DNA from: DASRQK01 sp964436635
GTDB taxonomy: Bacteria; Bacteroidota; Bacteroidia; Sphingobacteriales; Sphingobacteriaceae
Direction: 5' to 3'
Length of the DNA stretch: 19,087 bases
Assembly: GCA_964436635.1 (NCBI GenBank)
Contig: CAYTDM010000029.1
Coordinates: 1-19,087, forward strand
Under the pieces are notes generated by a model. The model was given only the letters and a program-made list of their open reading frames with translations, ran no database searches and was not told where the DNA came from. This document shows positions 1 to 6,503 of this stretch, one piece after another. The first letter of the stretch is position 1. Every line of letters begins with the position of its first letter. Position numbers and translations under genes: made by a program.

Positions 1-22
1 GCTTTTATCAAAGTAGCTTTCG

Positions 23-193
23 TTAGGATATAATTTTATCAATAATTTTTTCCAAATCTGTAGAATCGCCATCTTTTTCTAGAAGTGAATAAGTCGACCT
101 TTTGCTAGCAGTAGCCAATTTAATAAGTTTTCCAATTTCTAATTTTTCATTTTGAAAGTAAATTGGATAATTTATTTTTATTGTCATAGTCAT
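23..193 (-). CDS. Small hypothetical protein (56 aa), uncertain
   Basis: An ATG-started reading frame runs on the minus strand from 193 to a TAA at 23-25. It encodes 56 residues starting MTMTIKINYPIYF and ending in a charged helix-like stretch (LEKIIDKIIS). The composition is protein-like, mixing hydrophobic and charged residues, and the middle carries LIKLATASKRSTYSLLEKDG. I recognise no family. A second in-frame ATG at 187-185 could be the start. It lies downstream of the first integrase on the same strand, in a very AT-rich part of the island, so it could be a small cargo gene such as a toxin/antitoxin partner or a regulator. That is only a guess from location. Frames of this length arise by chance in AT-rich DNA, hence the low confidence. 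Confidence 0.3.
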   Translation of the reverse strand: MTMTIKINYPIYFQNEKLEIGKLIKLATASKRSTYSLLEKDGDSTDLEKIIDKIIS

Positions 194-487
194 ATGCTAC
201 TTATTTAAGTATTTCTATTCATTATTTTATTGCACAAGTTAATCAATTTCATATACTTATTATAAAAAAATCTTATCTTATATTCATGAAACTTCAACAG
301 TTACTTGATTATTTTTAGAAGGGATTCTGATTATTCAATACAATATGTCAAATTATTCTGATGATTTTATTAATACTACTCTTGTCACATCATTTTTTAT
401 AAAGATGTATCTTTAGTAGAATAAAATATCTTGTAAATTACTTTTCCTTTAAGCTCTTACCTACAACAATAGAGGTTTTAGAAAAAA
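194..487. other. AT-rich intergenic stretch, no gene seen
   Basis: This stretch between the small minus-strand frame and the integrase stop codon is strongly AT-rich. I see no convincing reading frame, RNA gene or strong hairpin in it. The low GC compared with the chromosomal part of the window fits island DNA. Confidence 0.5.
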
Positions 488-1771
488 CTATCCAAACATC
501 ACCTGAGTTGCCTTTTCAATTGAAGCTCTTACCGGATCAAGATTTAATCGAGCATACACCTGGGTGGATTGTGAAGATTTATGTCCTAAGCTTTTGCCGA
601 TAATTTGTAGGCTTGCGCCTGTTATAGCCTGATAACTACCGAAAGTACGCCTTATATCGTGGATATGAATATCCATTAGACCAACTGGTAATGTTATATT
701 CTGCTCTTTCGCTTTATTTAAAATTGAATGATATGTTTTATTAACATCCTCATATTTAGTAACAGAAAGATCATAATCGCTTATGAAGTGTTTATACATC
801 TCATCTGTAGTCCACAAATAAATTGTACCTTTCTGTTGAGTACGTTTCCATGCGCGTTTAAAATTTACTAAATGCTTTGTTGGATCTTCTGAGCTTGGAA
901 AAACCCAATCGCTATTCGAGTTAGCCTTACGCTTTCTCAGAATATCTAACGCACGTTCAACTAAAGGAACATAGACAGGTTCTCCGTTTTTTGTATCTGG
1001 TATTTTCCAAACATTCATTTCCCAACTAATGTCTTTCCATTGCATCATGAGAGTATTAGTTCTCCTAGCACCTGTTAATAGAAGCATCCACAAATAATCT
1101 TTTGCGGTTGTATTTTCTTCTTCTAGTGCTTTTAGTAAACACGGCATTTCATTTGGTAAAATGAAACGATCACGAGCCTTCTCTTTATATTTTTTTAAAC
1201 CTAACGCAGGGTTGACACCATCCCATCCCCATTCAATAGCTTTATTAAAAATCGTTTTAATACGCTCAAGAATTCTATTTGCCTGATACAGTCCATGTTG
1301 ATCGTGGATTTTTTCGACTAATCTTTGAACTTCTATTTTTTGAATATCACTGATTTTTCGTTTAAACCAGTGAGAAAGAAATTTATTGACTTCACGTTCA
1401 TCGTATTTCCAAGATTTTTTATGTTTCTTACTATATCGTTCCATATACTCTTGAAACAATTTTTCAAAAGTATTTTCGTTACGAAAGGCTCTTAACTCAT
1501 CTTGAGGATTGATACCAGAAGCGATTTCACCAAGTTTCCTTAATGCTTCTTTACGTGCATTTTCGATTGTTAGGTCGGGAAATAGACCTAGAAATATGCG
1601 CTCAGGATACCCTTTTATTTTTTTGTACAGGTAAAATGATTTTGTTCCACTTGGGCGCACCTCTAAAAGTAAACCTCTCACTTTTTCATCGTAGTAAAAT
1701 GTACGCTTCTTGTCGTTTGCCGTGGAATTCAAAAGAAACTGTTTTGTAAAGTTAATACGGGAAACGGCCAT
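488..1771 (-). CDS. Tyrosine recombinase, P4-type integrase (DUF4102 family)
   Basis: This 427-residue site-specific recombinase would insert and excise a genomic island at a tRNA gene. Residues about 1-95 form the arm-binding DUF4102-type domain (GLLLEVRPSGTKSFYLYKK, then FPDLTIENARKEA). About 100-185 is the core-binding domain, and about 200-427 the catalytic domain. The catalytic set looks complete: Arg236 in TGARR, a Lys near 261, His371 and Arg374 in HDIRR, His397 in LGH, and nucleophile Tyr406. Some 50 extra residues (about 312-366) lie between the catalytic Lys and HxxR, longer than I expect in this family. The ATG is preceded by a Shine-Dalgarno-like GAGGA (1776-1780), unlike most other genes here, which hints at transfer from outside the Bacteroidota. 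Its start faces the GGTTCTACC repeats and the tRNA-like core at 1947-1991. Family and activity are confident; donor is inference. Confidence 0.93.
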   Translation of the reverse strand: MAVSRINFTKQFLLNSTANDKKRTFYYDEKVRGLLLEVRPSGTKSFYLYKKIKGYPERIFLGLFPDLTIENARKEALRKLGEIASGINPQDELRAFRNENTFEKLFQEYMERYSKKHKKSWKYDEREVNKFLSHWFKRKISDIQKIEVQRLVEKIHDQHGLYQANRILERIKTIFNKAIEWGWDGVNPALGLKKYKEKARDRFILPNEMPCLLKALEEENTTAKDYLWMLLLTGARRTNTLMMQWKDISWEMNVWKIPDTKNGEPVYVPLVERALDILRKRKANSNSDWVFPSSEDPTKHLVNFKRAWKRTQQKGTIYLWTTDEMYKHFISDYDLSVTKYEDVNKTYHSILNKAKEQNITLPVGLMDIHIHDIRRTFGSYQAITGASLQIIGKSLGHKSSQSTQVYARLNLDPVRASIEKATQVMFG

Positions 1772-1794
1772 TTGATCCTCGACTAATGAAAAGC

Positions 1795-1814
1795 GGTTCT
1801 ACCCTGGTTCTACC
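1795..1814. repeat. Direct repeat GGTTCTACC x2, candidate integrase arm site (P arm)
   Basis: GGTTCTACC occurs at 1795-1803 and again at 1806-1814, an 11-bp period, 24 bp upstream of the integrase ATG. The same pair recurs at 2038-2057 with one base different in the spacer. Paired short direct repeats flanking a core are the classical layout of arm-type integrase binding sites. Their closeness to the integrase start also suggests autoregulation. Function is inferred. Confidence 0.7.
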
Positions 1815-1837
1815 TTTGAGAGTAATTTTGATACAAT

Positions 1838-1855
1838 TCAGATAATATCAGATAA
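1838..1855. repeat. Direct repeat TCAGATAA x2, possible accessory-factor site
   Basis: TCAGATAA is present at 1838-1845 and 1848-1855, a 10-bp period (one helical turn), between the P-arm repeats and the tRNA-like core. Excisionases often bind helically phased direct repeats in this interval. Here that is only a positional inference, and the repeat is short enough to be chance. Confidence 0.35.
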
Positions 1856-1946
1856 CACCAAAATGACCAGCAAGTTATTGTATTATATATAACAAATAAG
1901 GAATAGCAAACCCTATTAAACTAGGCATAATACCTGTAATTTATGA

Positions 1947-1993
<47 letters not shown>

Positions 1994-2037
1994 AAAATCA
2001 ATCACTTAAATAAGAATTATTGAAATACAAAAAGACT

Positions 2038-2057
2038 GGTTCTACCTTGGTTCTACC
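2038..2057. repeat. Direct repeat GGTTCTACC x2, candidate integrase arm site (P' arm)
   Basis: GGTTCTACC lies at 2038-2046 and 2049-2057 with the same 11-bp period and the same orientation as at 1795-1814. The two 22-bp blocks differ at one position only (spacer TT versus CT). It lies 46 bp beyond the CCA end of the tRNA-like core, on the side away from the integrase gene. Confidence 0.7.
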
Positions 2058-2197
2058 TTAAAGGTTAATGTGAGTATGATCTTTTACCTGCATAAATAAA
2101 AATTATTCTTCTTAAACAGACCTGCTTTTCTGAACGATAACCTTCCTATAAAGGGTAGCTTTTGACGTTTTGTTGATTCTTATTTTGGTGATTAACT

Positions 2198-2659
2198 ATG
2201 TCTAAGGCTGAATTATTTAGATTGGCAGAGATTGAATTAGTATATAAGACACGCCCATCTTATGCAGATCGACCGTTCGTTAGATGCTCACAAGATGCAT
2301 ACAGTTTGTTCATCGAGAATTGGGACAGTAGTCGCATTGAGTTTATTGAGCAGGCAAAAATGTTGTTGCTAAACAATGCAGCTCGCGTATTGGGTCTTTA
2401 TGAAATATCAAGCGGGGGAACCTCCGCTACAATTGTCGATGCTAAACAAGTTTATATTGCAGCATTAAAGGCAAATGCCTCTTCAATCATTATTGCTCAT
2501 AATCATCCCTCAGGAAGCCTCAGCCCAAGTAGTGCAGACATTCAACTAACCAACAAAATCAGTAAGGCAGGTGAGTTCCTTGACATTAAAATGCTAGATC
2601 ATTTGATCGTTACTGATAAAGGATATTACTCATTTGCTGACAATAATCTAATACCATAG
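2198..2659 (+). CDS. RadC-like JAB/MPN domain protein
   Basis: This 153-residue protein matches the C-terminal JAB (JAMM-like) domain of RadC family proteins. The signature is visible as AHNHPSG at about 100-106 (His101, His103) followed by Asp114 in SPSSADIQLT, the metal-binding pattern of the fold. The usual RadC context GLYEISSGGTSATIVDAKQVY precedes it. Short JAB-only versions without the N-terminal helix-hairpin-helix part are common on Bacteroidota mobile elements; their substrate is not established and a DNA repair role is unproven. The ATG has no Shine-Dalgarno and no clear TAnnTTTG box. It ends 10 bp from the stop of the convergent second integrase, so it is probably island cargo of that element. 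Confidence 0.88.
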   Translation: MSKAELFRLAEIELVYKTRPSYADRPFVRCSQDAYSLFIENWDSSRIEFIEQAKMLLLNNAARVLGLYEISSGGTSATIVDAKQVYIAALKANASSIIIAHNHPSGSLSPSSADIQLTNKISKAGEFLDIKMLDHLIVTDKGYYSFADNNLIP

Positions 2660-2669
2660 GGGCGTCGTG

Positions 2670-3869
2670 TTATCCGCCAATCACAGCATCCAGAGCATCA
2701 TCGGTATGCTTAGTCGTAAAGTTTGACTGGTAGCCAATGGTGGTGGTGATATTTGTATGCCTGTATAATTTCTGTAGAATCTGGACGGGGATTTTATCGG
2801 AGGCAATTTGTGCAAATGTATGACGGGCGATATGCATCGAGATATTTTTATCAACTCCGATATTCTTAGCGATACGCTTCAATAAGGATTCTGTATTCTT
2901 TCCTGCAAATGCAATTTTTCGTTGCACCTCATAGGGACTAAGAACATCCAATTCCTTTAGTTCGGGGAATACAAGATCGTGTTTCTTCGGATCATTTTTA
3001 TACTGAGCTAATATAGCTTGTGCTTTGTCCGATATTTTTAAAGAGCCTGTTTTAGTGTTTTTGGACATGGCATAGTGTAGTCGCCCATCTTGAAAATCAG
3101 ACCATTTTAGTTTGAGTACATCGGCAAGCCTCATTCCTGCAAAATAGAAGGAGATTAGCCAAAGATTACGTGCATGATGTTGTGAGGGTGATAATTCTGC
3201 TGCTTCTAATAATTGCACTTCTTCGGCATTCCAGCCTATCTTGATTGAATCAGGCATTTTAATCGTAATCTTATCTTTGCCGAACGGATAATTGTTTTTG
3301 TCAGTTATGCCATTAGCAATAGCCTGATTATAAATTGTCCGAATTAGCATCATATAGTTTGTAATGGTGCGTTCTTTTATTTTCCGTTCACCTTGCAGAT
3401 AGGCTTTGAACCGATTCAGTAAATTGATATTTAAATCTGCGAAACCAAGATCAGACCCTACGAACTCTCTAAATATCTTAATCCGCCCCTTTTCAGTTTT
3501 ATGGCGATTATATTTTCCTGATTTCTCTAAATTATCAACAAAGATTTTAGCTTGTGAAAAGAATGAAGCATCCCCATTGGGTTTCATTTTTTGGATGACG
3601 GTTTTTGAAGAGTGCTTTTTATTCGTCGTTTGTAGCTCCAAAAGTTTATCATTGGCTTCTGCCAGTTTTTTTAAAAGCAAATTATTCAAACGTGCAGCGT
3701 TTGGATGAGATTTTCGTACACGTTGTGCTATTTTGTCCCAATCCTTTTCATGGATAGAGTAGCCAAGGGAAATGATGGATGACTTTCTATCTTTAATAAC
3801 CCTAATGATAATCGGATATGTTCCGTCATTAAGAGGCTTATTGCGTAACACGACTTTTGCTGATGCCAT
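2670..3869 (-). CDS. Tyrosine recombinase, Bacteroidota SAM-like integrase
   Basis: This site-specific integrase belongs to the type carried by Bacteroidota conjugative and integrative elements. The N-terminal arm-binding domain (MASAKVVLRNKP, DGTYPIIIRV, SIISLGYSI, residues 1-45) is followed by a SAM-like core-binding domain (about 105-185) and a catalytic domain (about 215-399). The catalytic residues are Arg247 (GMRLAD), a Lys near 273, His346 and Arg349 (HIARH), His371 and Tyr380. I chose the ATG at 3869 (399 aa) because families of this type start MASAK and because a perfect -7 box TATCTTTG lies at 3897-3890. The upstream TTG at 3902 would precede the predicted transcription start. The gene faces the tRNA half at 4027-4073 through a tandem repeat at 3906-3927, so it is probably the integrase that used that site. 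The motif LYRHTN replaces the more usual LGH. Confidence 0.92.
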   Translation of the reverse strand: MASAKVVLRNKPLNDGTYPIIIRVIKDRKSSIISLGYSIHEKDWDKIAQRVRKSHPNAARLNNLLLKKLAEANDKLLELQTTNKKHSSKTVIQKMKPNGDASFFSQAKIFVDNLEKSGKYNRHKTEKGRIKIFREFVGSDLGFADLNINLLNRFKAYLQGERKIKERTITNYMMLIRTIYNQAIANGITDKNNYPFGKDKITIKMPDSIKIGWNAEEVQLLEAAELSPSQHHARNLWLISFYFAGMRLADVLKLKWSDFQDGRLHYAMSKNTKTGSLKISDKAQAILAQYKNDPKKHDLVFPELKELDVLSPYEVQRKIAFAGKNTESLLKRIAKNIGVDKNISMHIARHTFAQIASDKIPVQILQKLYRHTNITTTIGYQSNFTTKHTDDALDAVIGG

Positions 3870-3889
3870 AGCGCTGAAGTTTGATAAAT

Positions 3890-3923
3890 CAAAGATACGC
3901 AATTTAGGTCAAACATAGGTCAA
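3890..3923 (-). promoter_or_regulatory. Promoter of the second integrase, overlapping arm repeats
   Basis: On the minus strand TATCTTTG (3897-3890) matches the Bacteroidota -7 consensus TAnnTTTG. A TTG 23 bp upstream (3923-3921) lies inside the distal AGGTCAAACAT repeat and could be the -33 element. The leader to the ATG at 3869 would be about 15-20 nt. The overlap suggests that integrase binding represses its own promoter. Confidence 0.55.
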
Positions 3924-3927
3924 ACAT
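3906..3927. repeat. Tandem repeat AGGTCAAACAT x2, candidate integrase arm site
   Basis: AGGTCAAACAT is present at 3906-3916 and 3917-3927, two perfect head-to-tail copies with an 11-bp period. They sit 37 bp upstream of the integrase ATG and about 100 bp from the tRNA core at 4027. The layout copies that of the first integrase (pair of 11-bp-period repeats between gene and core) with an unrelated sequence. Confidence 0.65.
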
Positions 3928-4026
3928 TTCGTGGTTTTGCTTGTTTCTTTGTGGCTTAATATGGTGATCAATAACTGTTAAAAGCGCTTTTTAGAAACAT
4001 ATGGAACCATTTTGATACATATGTGG

Positions 4027-4073
4027 TCGGGCTCATAACCCGAAGGTCACACGTTCGAGTCGTGTCCCCGCTA
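4027..4073 (+). pseudogene. 3' half of initiator tRNA (CAU), attachment site junction
   Basis: The sequence holds a complete anticodon arm (TCGGG, loop CTCATAA, CCCGA), a T arm (ACACG, loop TTCGAGT, CGTGT), a 3' acceptor strand CCCCGCT and A73, with no encoded CCA. Three consecutive G-C pairs next to the anticodon loop are the hallmark of initiator tRNA. The D arm and 5' acceptor strand (AGCGGGG or its initiator variant) are absent; instead AT-rich DNA precedes it. It is followed by a terminator, as expected for the original chromosomal gene end. This is the junction left when an element integrates into the anticodon region; the rebuilt full tRNA should lie to the left, outside the window. 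Confidence 0.8.
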
Positions 4074-4082
4074 CTAAATAAA

Positions 4083-4110
4083 GGCGAGTAACCTAGTTAT
4101 TCGCCTTTTT
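4083..4110 (+). terminator. Terminator of the original initiator tRNA gene
   Basis: GGCGAGTAAC (4083-4092) pairs with GTTATTCGCC (4096-4105) through a 3-nt loop with one G-U pair, followed by a T run. It lies 10 bp after the tRNA 3' end. It was probably the native terminator of the tRNA gene before integration. Confidence 0.75.
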
Positions 4111-4267
4111 TATTACTGATTTTCCAGTTTTTAAACTTGGTGCTTAAATGGTCAGTAAGTCAAGGTTTTGCCGATAGATTATAAAACCTGACATCAGCAG
4201 AAATAACTGCTTTGCATCATTCACTAAGCATTCTCTTAAAGATTTTGTGCGAAAAATTAAAAAAGAA

Positions 4268-4298
4268 AAGGAGCGAAGATTACTCAACGCTCCTTTTT
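4268..4298 (-). terminator. Bidirectional terminator downstream of tyrS
   Basis: AAGGAGCG (4268-4275) pairs with CGCTCCTT (4288-4295) around a 12-nt loop. A T run follows on the plus strand, and a T-rich tail follows on the minus strand about 70 nt after the tyrS stop. Between 4111 and 4267 and between 4299 and 4364 I see no gene. Confidence 0.65.
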
Positions 4299-4364
4299 GT
4301 ATTTTTATATTTTATTTCCCGGGTAGTTCGATCCGATTTCGACCCTTCTCCAGTATTTTGCTAA

Positions 4365-5648
4365 TTATTCAACAATAATCAGGTAATAATTCTTTTTCCC
4401 TCGCTGCGCAATCAAATACTTATTGTTTATCAAATGATCCGTCGTGAACACTTCATCCACGGAAGCAACTTTGGTTTTGTTGATAGATACGCCTCCACCT
4501 TGAATCATTTTTTTTGCCTCACCTTTGGAAGGGAAGACGGAGGTGTTAGTGGCTAATAAATCAACGATGTTAATGCCTTGTTCCATTTCTGATTGGCTAA
4601 GGGTGAATTGAGGAATCCCATCGAAAACATCTAACACGCCTGCGTGATCTAATGCATTAAGGAATTCTAATGAGCCCCCACCAAACAAAAACTCCGATGT
4701 TTTCAAGGCTGTCTCATAGTCCGCTTGGGAATGGGTTCTGACTGTGATATCCTCGGCTAAGGCCTTTTGCACAAGACGTAAATGCGGTGCTTGATCGTGT
4801 TCTGCAATGATGGCCTCAATCTCTTCTTTCGTCTTCAACGTGAAAATTTTGATCCAATTCTTCGCGTCGTCGTCGCTTGCATTTAACCAAAATTGGTAGA
4901 ACTTATATGGTGAAGTGCGTTTTGGGTCTAACCAAACAGCTCCACTTTCCGTCTTTCCGAATTTTTGTCCGTCTGATTTTTTAATCAATTGCGTGGTGAG
5001 TGCAAATGCACTTTCCCCCAATTGTCTGCGGATAAATTCCACACCAGTAATGATATTGCCCCATTGGTCGGATCCACCCATTTGAATTTTGCATTGGTGG
5101 TGCTTCCATAAATAGAAGAAATCGTATCCTTGGATGAGTTGATATGAAAATTCAGTAAACGAAAGCCCGTTTTCACCTTCAAGACGCTTTTTAACGGAGT
5201 CTTTCGACATCATGTAGTTTACGGTGATTAATTTACCGACATCACGAATAAAATCTAAAAATTTAAAATCTTTAAACCAATCGTAATTATTGACCATTTG
5301 GGCACCGTTTGCGCCAGCGCCAAAATCTAAAAACTTACTTAACTGCTTTTGGATGCATGAAACATTGTGCTGTAGGGTAGCTTCGTCTAACAAATTGCGT
5401 TCAGCTGATTTAAACGATGGATCCCCGATCATACCTGTAGCGCCGCCAACCAAAGCAATGGGTTTATGCCCAGCTTTTTGAAAATGGATGAGGGTCATGA
5501 TTTGTGTTAAGTGGCCGACGTGTAATGAATCCGCGGTGGGATCAAAGCCAATATAACCAGCGGTCGGTCCTTTTAATAACATTTCCTCCGTTTCCGGGAT
5601 ACTGTCTTGAAGCATCCCACGCCAGCGCAATTCCTCTACAAAGTTCAT
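4365..5648 (-). CDS. tyrS: Tyrosyl-tRNA synthetase
   Basis: This cytoplasmic enzyme charges tRNA-Tyr with tyrosine using ATP. The 427-residue length is normal for the bacterial TyrRS class I family. The class I signature HIGH appears as HVGH (residues 43-46) in PTADSLHVGHLTQI, and the KMSKS loop as KFGKT (229-233). The tyrosine-binding region includes YQLIQGYDF and GGSDQWGNI (191-199). The last 65 residues or so form the S4 RNA-binding domain (PSKGEAKKMIQGGGVSIN). The start is MNFVEELRWRGML, the normal family start. A -7 box TATATTTG lies 63-70 nt upstream and a small hairpin lies in the leader. The gene is divergent from the ACP-phosphodiesterase-like gene. It is the first clearly chromosomal gene right of the island. 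Confidence 0.97.
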   Translation of the reverse strand: MNFVEELRWRGMLQDSIPETEEMLLKGPTAGYIGFDPTADSLHVGHLTQIMTLIHFQKAGHKPIALVGGATGMIGDPSFKSAERNLLDEATLQHNVSCIQKQLSKFLDFGAGANGAQMVNNYDWFKDFKFLDFIRDVGKLITVNYMMSKDSVKKRLEGENGLSFTEFSYQLIQGYDFFYLWKHHQCKIQMGGSDQWGNIITGVEFIRRQLGESAFALTTQLIKKSDGQKFGKTESGAVWLDPKRTSPYKFYQFWLNASDDDAKNWIKIFTLKTKEEIEAIIAEHDQAPHLRLVQKALAEDITVRTHSQADYETALKTSEFLFGGGSLEFLNALDHAGVLDVFDGIPQFTLSQSEMEQGINIVDLLATNTSVFPSKGEAKKMIQGGGVSINKTKVASVDEVFTTDHLINNKYLIAQRGKKNYYLIIVE

Positions 5649-5681
5649 ATTTATTTTATACCTTTAAATCGTTAAGCAATC

Positions 5682-5697
5682 GTACGATGGTTCGTAC
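5682..5697 (-). promoter_or_regulatory. Small hairpin in the tyrS 5' leader
   Basis: GTACGA and TCGTAC form a perfect 6-bp stem with a 4-nt loop between the predicted tyrS promoter and its start codon. It has no T run, so it is not an intrinsic terminator. It is too small for a T-box leader. Role unknown. Confidence 0.4.
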
Positions 5698-5710
5698 TGT
5701 CATTGAGGGA

Positions 5711-5718
5711 CAAATATA
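5711..5718 (-). promoter_or_regulatory. Predicted tyrS -7 box (TATATTTG)
   Basis: The minus strand reads TATATTTG at 5718-5711, a perfect TAnnTTTG. No TTG is seen at the expected -33 distance. The predicted leader is about 58 nt. Confidence 0.5.
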
Positions 5719-5726
5719 GCGCAAAA

Positions 5727-6398
5727 TTGAATTTTTTATCACATTATTATTTTAATCGATTAGAAAGAAGTCCGGGATTAACCTTAGGGGCGATTTTGCC
5801 AGATTTAATAAAAAATTCAGATAAGACAGCTCGATTGTTTCCAGAAAAATTGGACGCACAACTGTGGAGCAACCCCGAATTAGCCGCCATCAAATCAGGC
5901 TGGGATCAGCACATGGCCGTAGATCGAATTTTTCATAATTTACCCTTTTTTCACACCCATACCCACGCACTTCGGTTATTGCTTGTGCCTGTCGTAAAGC
6001 ACACCCCTATCCGAGCTTCCTTTTTATCTCATATTAGCCTTGAATTACTGTTAGACCACTTGGTTTTGAGCGAAGGGCTGGTGCGGGCGCAAAATTTTTA
6101 TGAGGATTTAAGCAAGGTTTCAAGGGCCGACGTGCAAAACTTCTTAAAAGCCGCAAATTATGAACTGATTCCTGGTTTTATGGCATTTTATGATCATTTT
6201 TTGACTGTTCAGTATGTAGGGATGTATTCCGATTTAGCGGAGGTGAGCCGGGCTTTAATTAATATTTGTAAGCGAGTATGGAGATTTGATTTTGATCCCG
6301 TCGAATTGGAGGCGCTTGAACAGGTGTTGGCCGAGTATAAGGAACGTTTGCTGCCTATTTTTAGATCTGTTTTTAAGGAAATTGATGCGCAGGTGTGA
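5727..6398 (+). CDS. ACP phosphodiesterase-like protein (AcpH family)
   Basis: This 223-residue protein resembles acyl carrier protein phosphodiesterase, a HD-like metal hydrolase that removes the 4'-phosphopantetheine arm from holo-ACP. I chose the TTG start at 5727, which gives MNFLSHYYF, the typical family opening (MNFLAH-like). A longer in-frame start at TTG 5703 would reach into the tyrS promoter region. Family features are His6, the LGAILPDLI segment with Asp26, the GWDQHMAVDRIFHN region and the SLELLLDHLVL helix. Members in Bacteroidota are often annotated this way without biochemical proof, so the substrate is inferred. It starts 78 bp from tyrS, transcribed in the opposite direction, with no clear promoter box of its own. 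Confidence 0.82.
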   Translation: MNFLSHYYFNRLERSPGLTLGAILPDLIKNSDKTARLFPEKLDAQLWSNPELAAIKSGWDQHMAVDRIFHNLPFFHTHTHALRLLLVPVVKHTPIRASFLSHISLELLLDHLVLSEGLVRAQNFYEDLSKVSRADVQNFLKAANYELIPGFMAFYDHFLTVQYVGMYSDLAEVSRALINICKRVWRFDFDPVELEALEQVLAEYKERLLPIFRSVFKEIDAQV

Positions 6399-6440
6399 AA
6401 TTTTATCTCGGTGAGTGATGGGGAATAAAACATTTTTCCA

Positions 6441-6448
6441 TATGTTTG
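6441..6448 (+). promoter_or_regulatory. Predicted -7 box for the permease (TATGTTTG)
   Basis: TATGTTTG matches TAnnTTTG and lies 55 bp upstream of the permease ATG. No convincing -33 TTG is seen, so confidence is modest. Confidence 0.4.
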
Positions 6449-6503
6449 AATGCTAATAGGATCATCCTAATGAGGCTTAAAAAATTGTAAATTACTAACC
6501 AAC

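Noticed and set aside
3406..3708. Plus-strand reading frame inside the second integrase
   Set aside because: Antisense shadow of a well-supported integrase, with no family features. Similar antisense frames inside hmgA, ispG, queH and the permease were dropped for the same reason.
3870..3902. An upstream TTG start adding 11 residues to the second integrase
   Set aside because: A perfect -7 box (3890-3897) lies inside this extension, and the family N terminus begins at the ATG at 3869.
3997..4023. ACATATG direct repeat next to the second tRNA half as an integrase site
   Set aside because: A 7-bp AT-rich palindromic word occurring twice is expected by chance in this AT-rich stretch.
4316..4350. 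Possible tRNA-like or hairpin element near GGGTAG...CGACCC before tyrS
   Set aside because: Only 4 bp pair at the ends and the inner part does not fold as a stem, so it is not supported.
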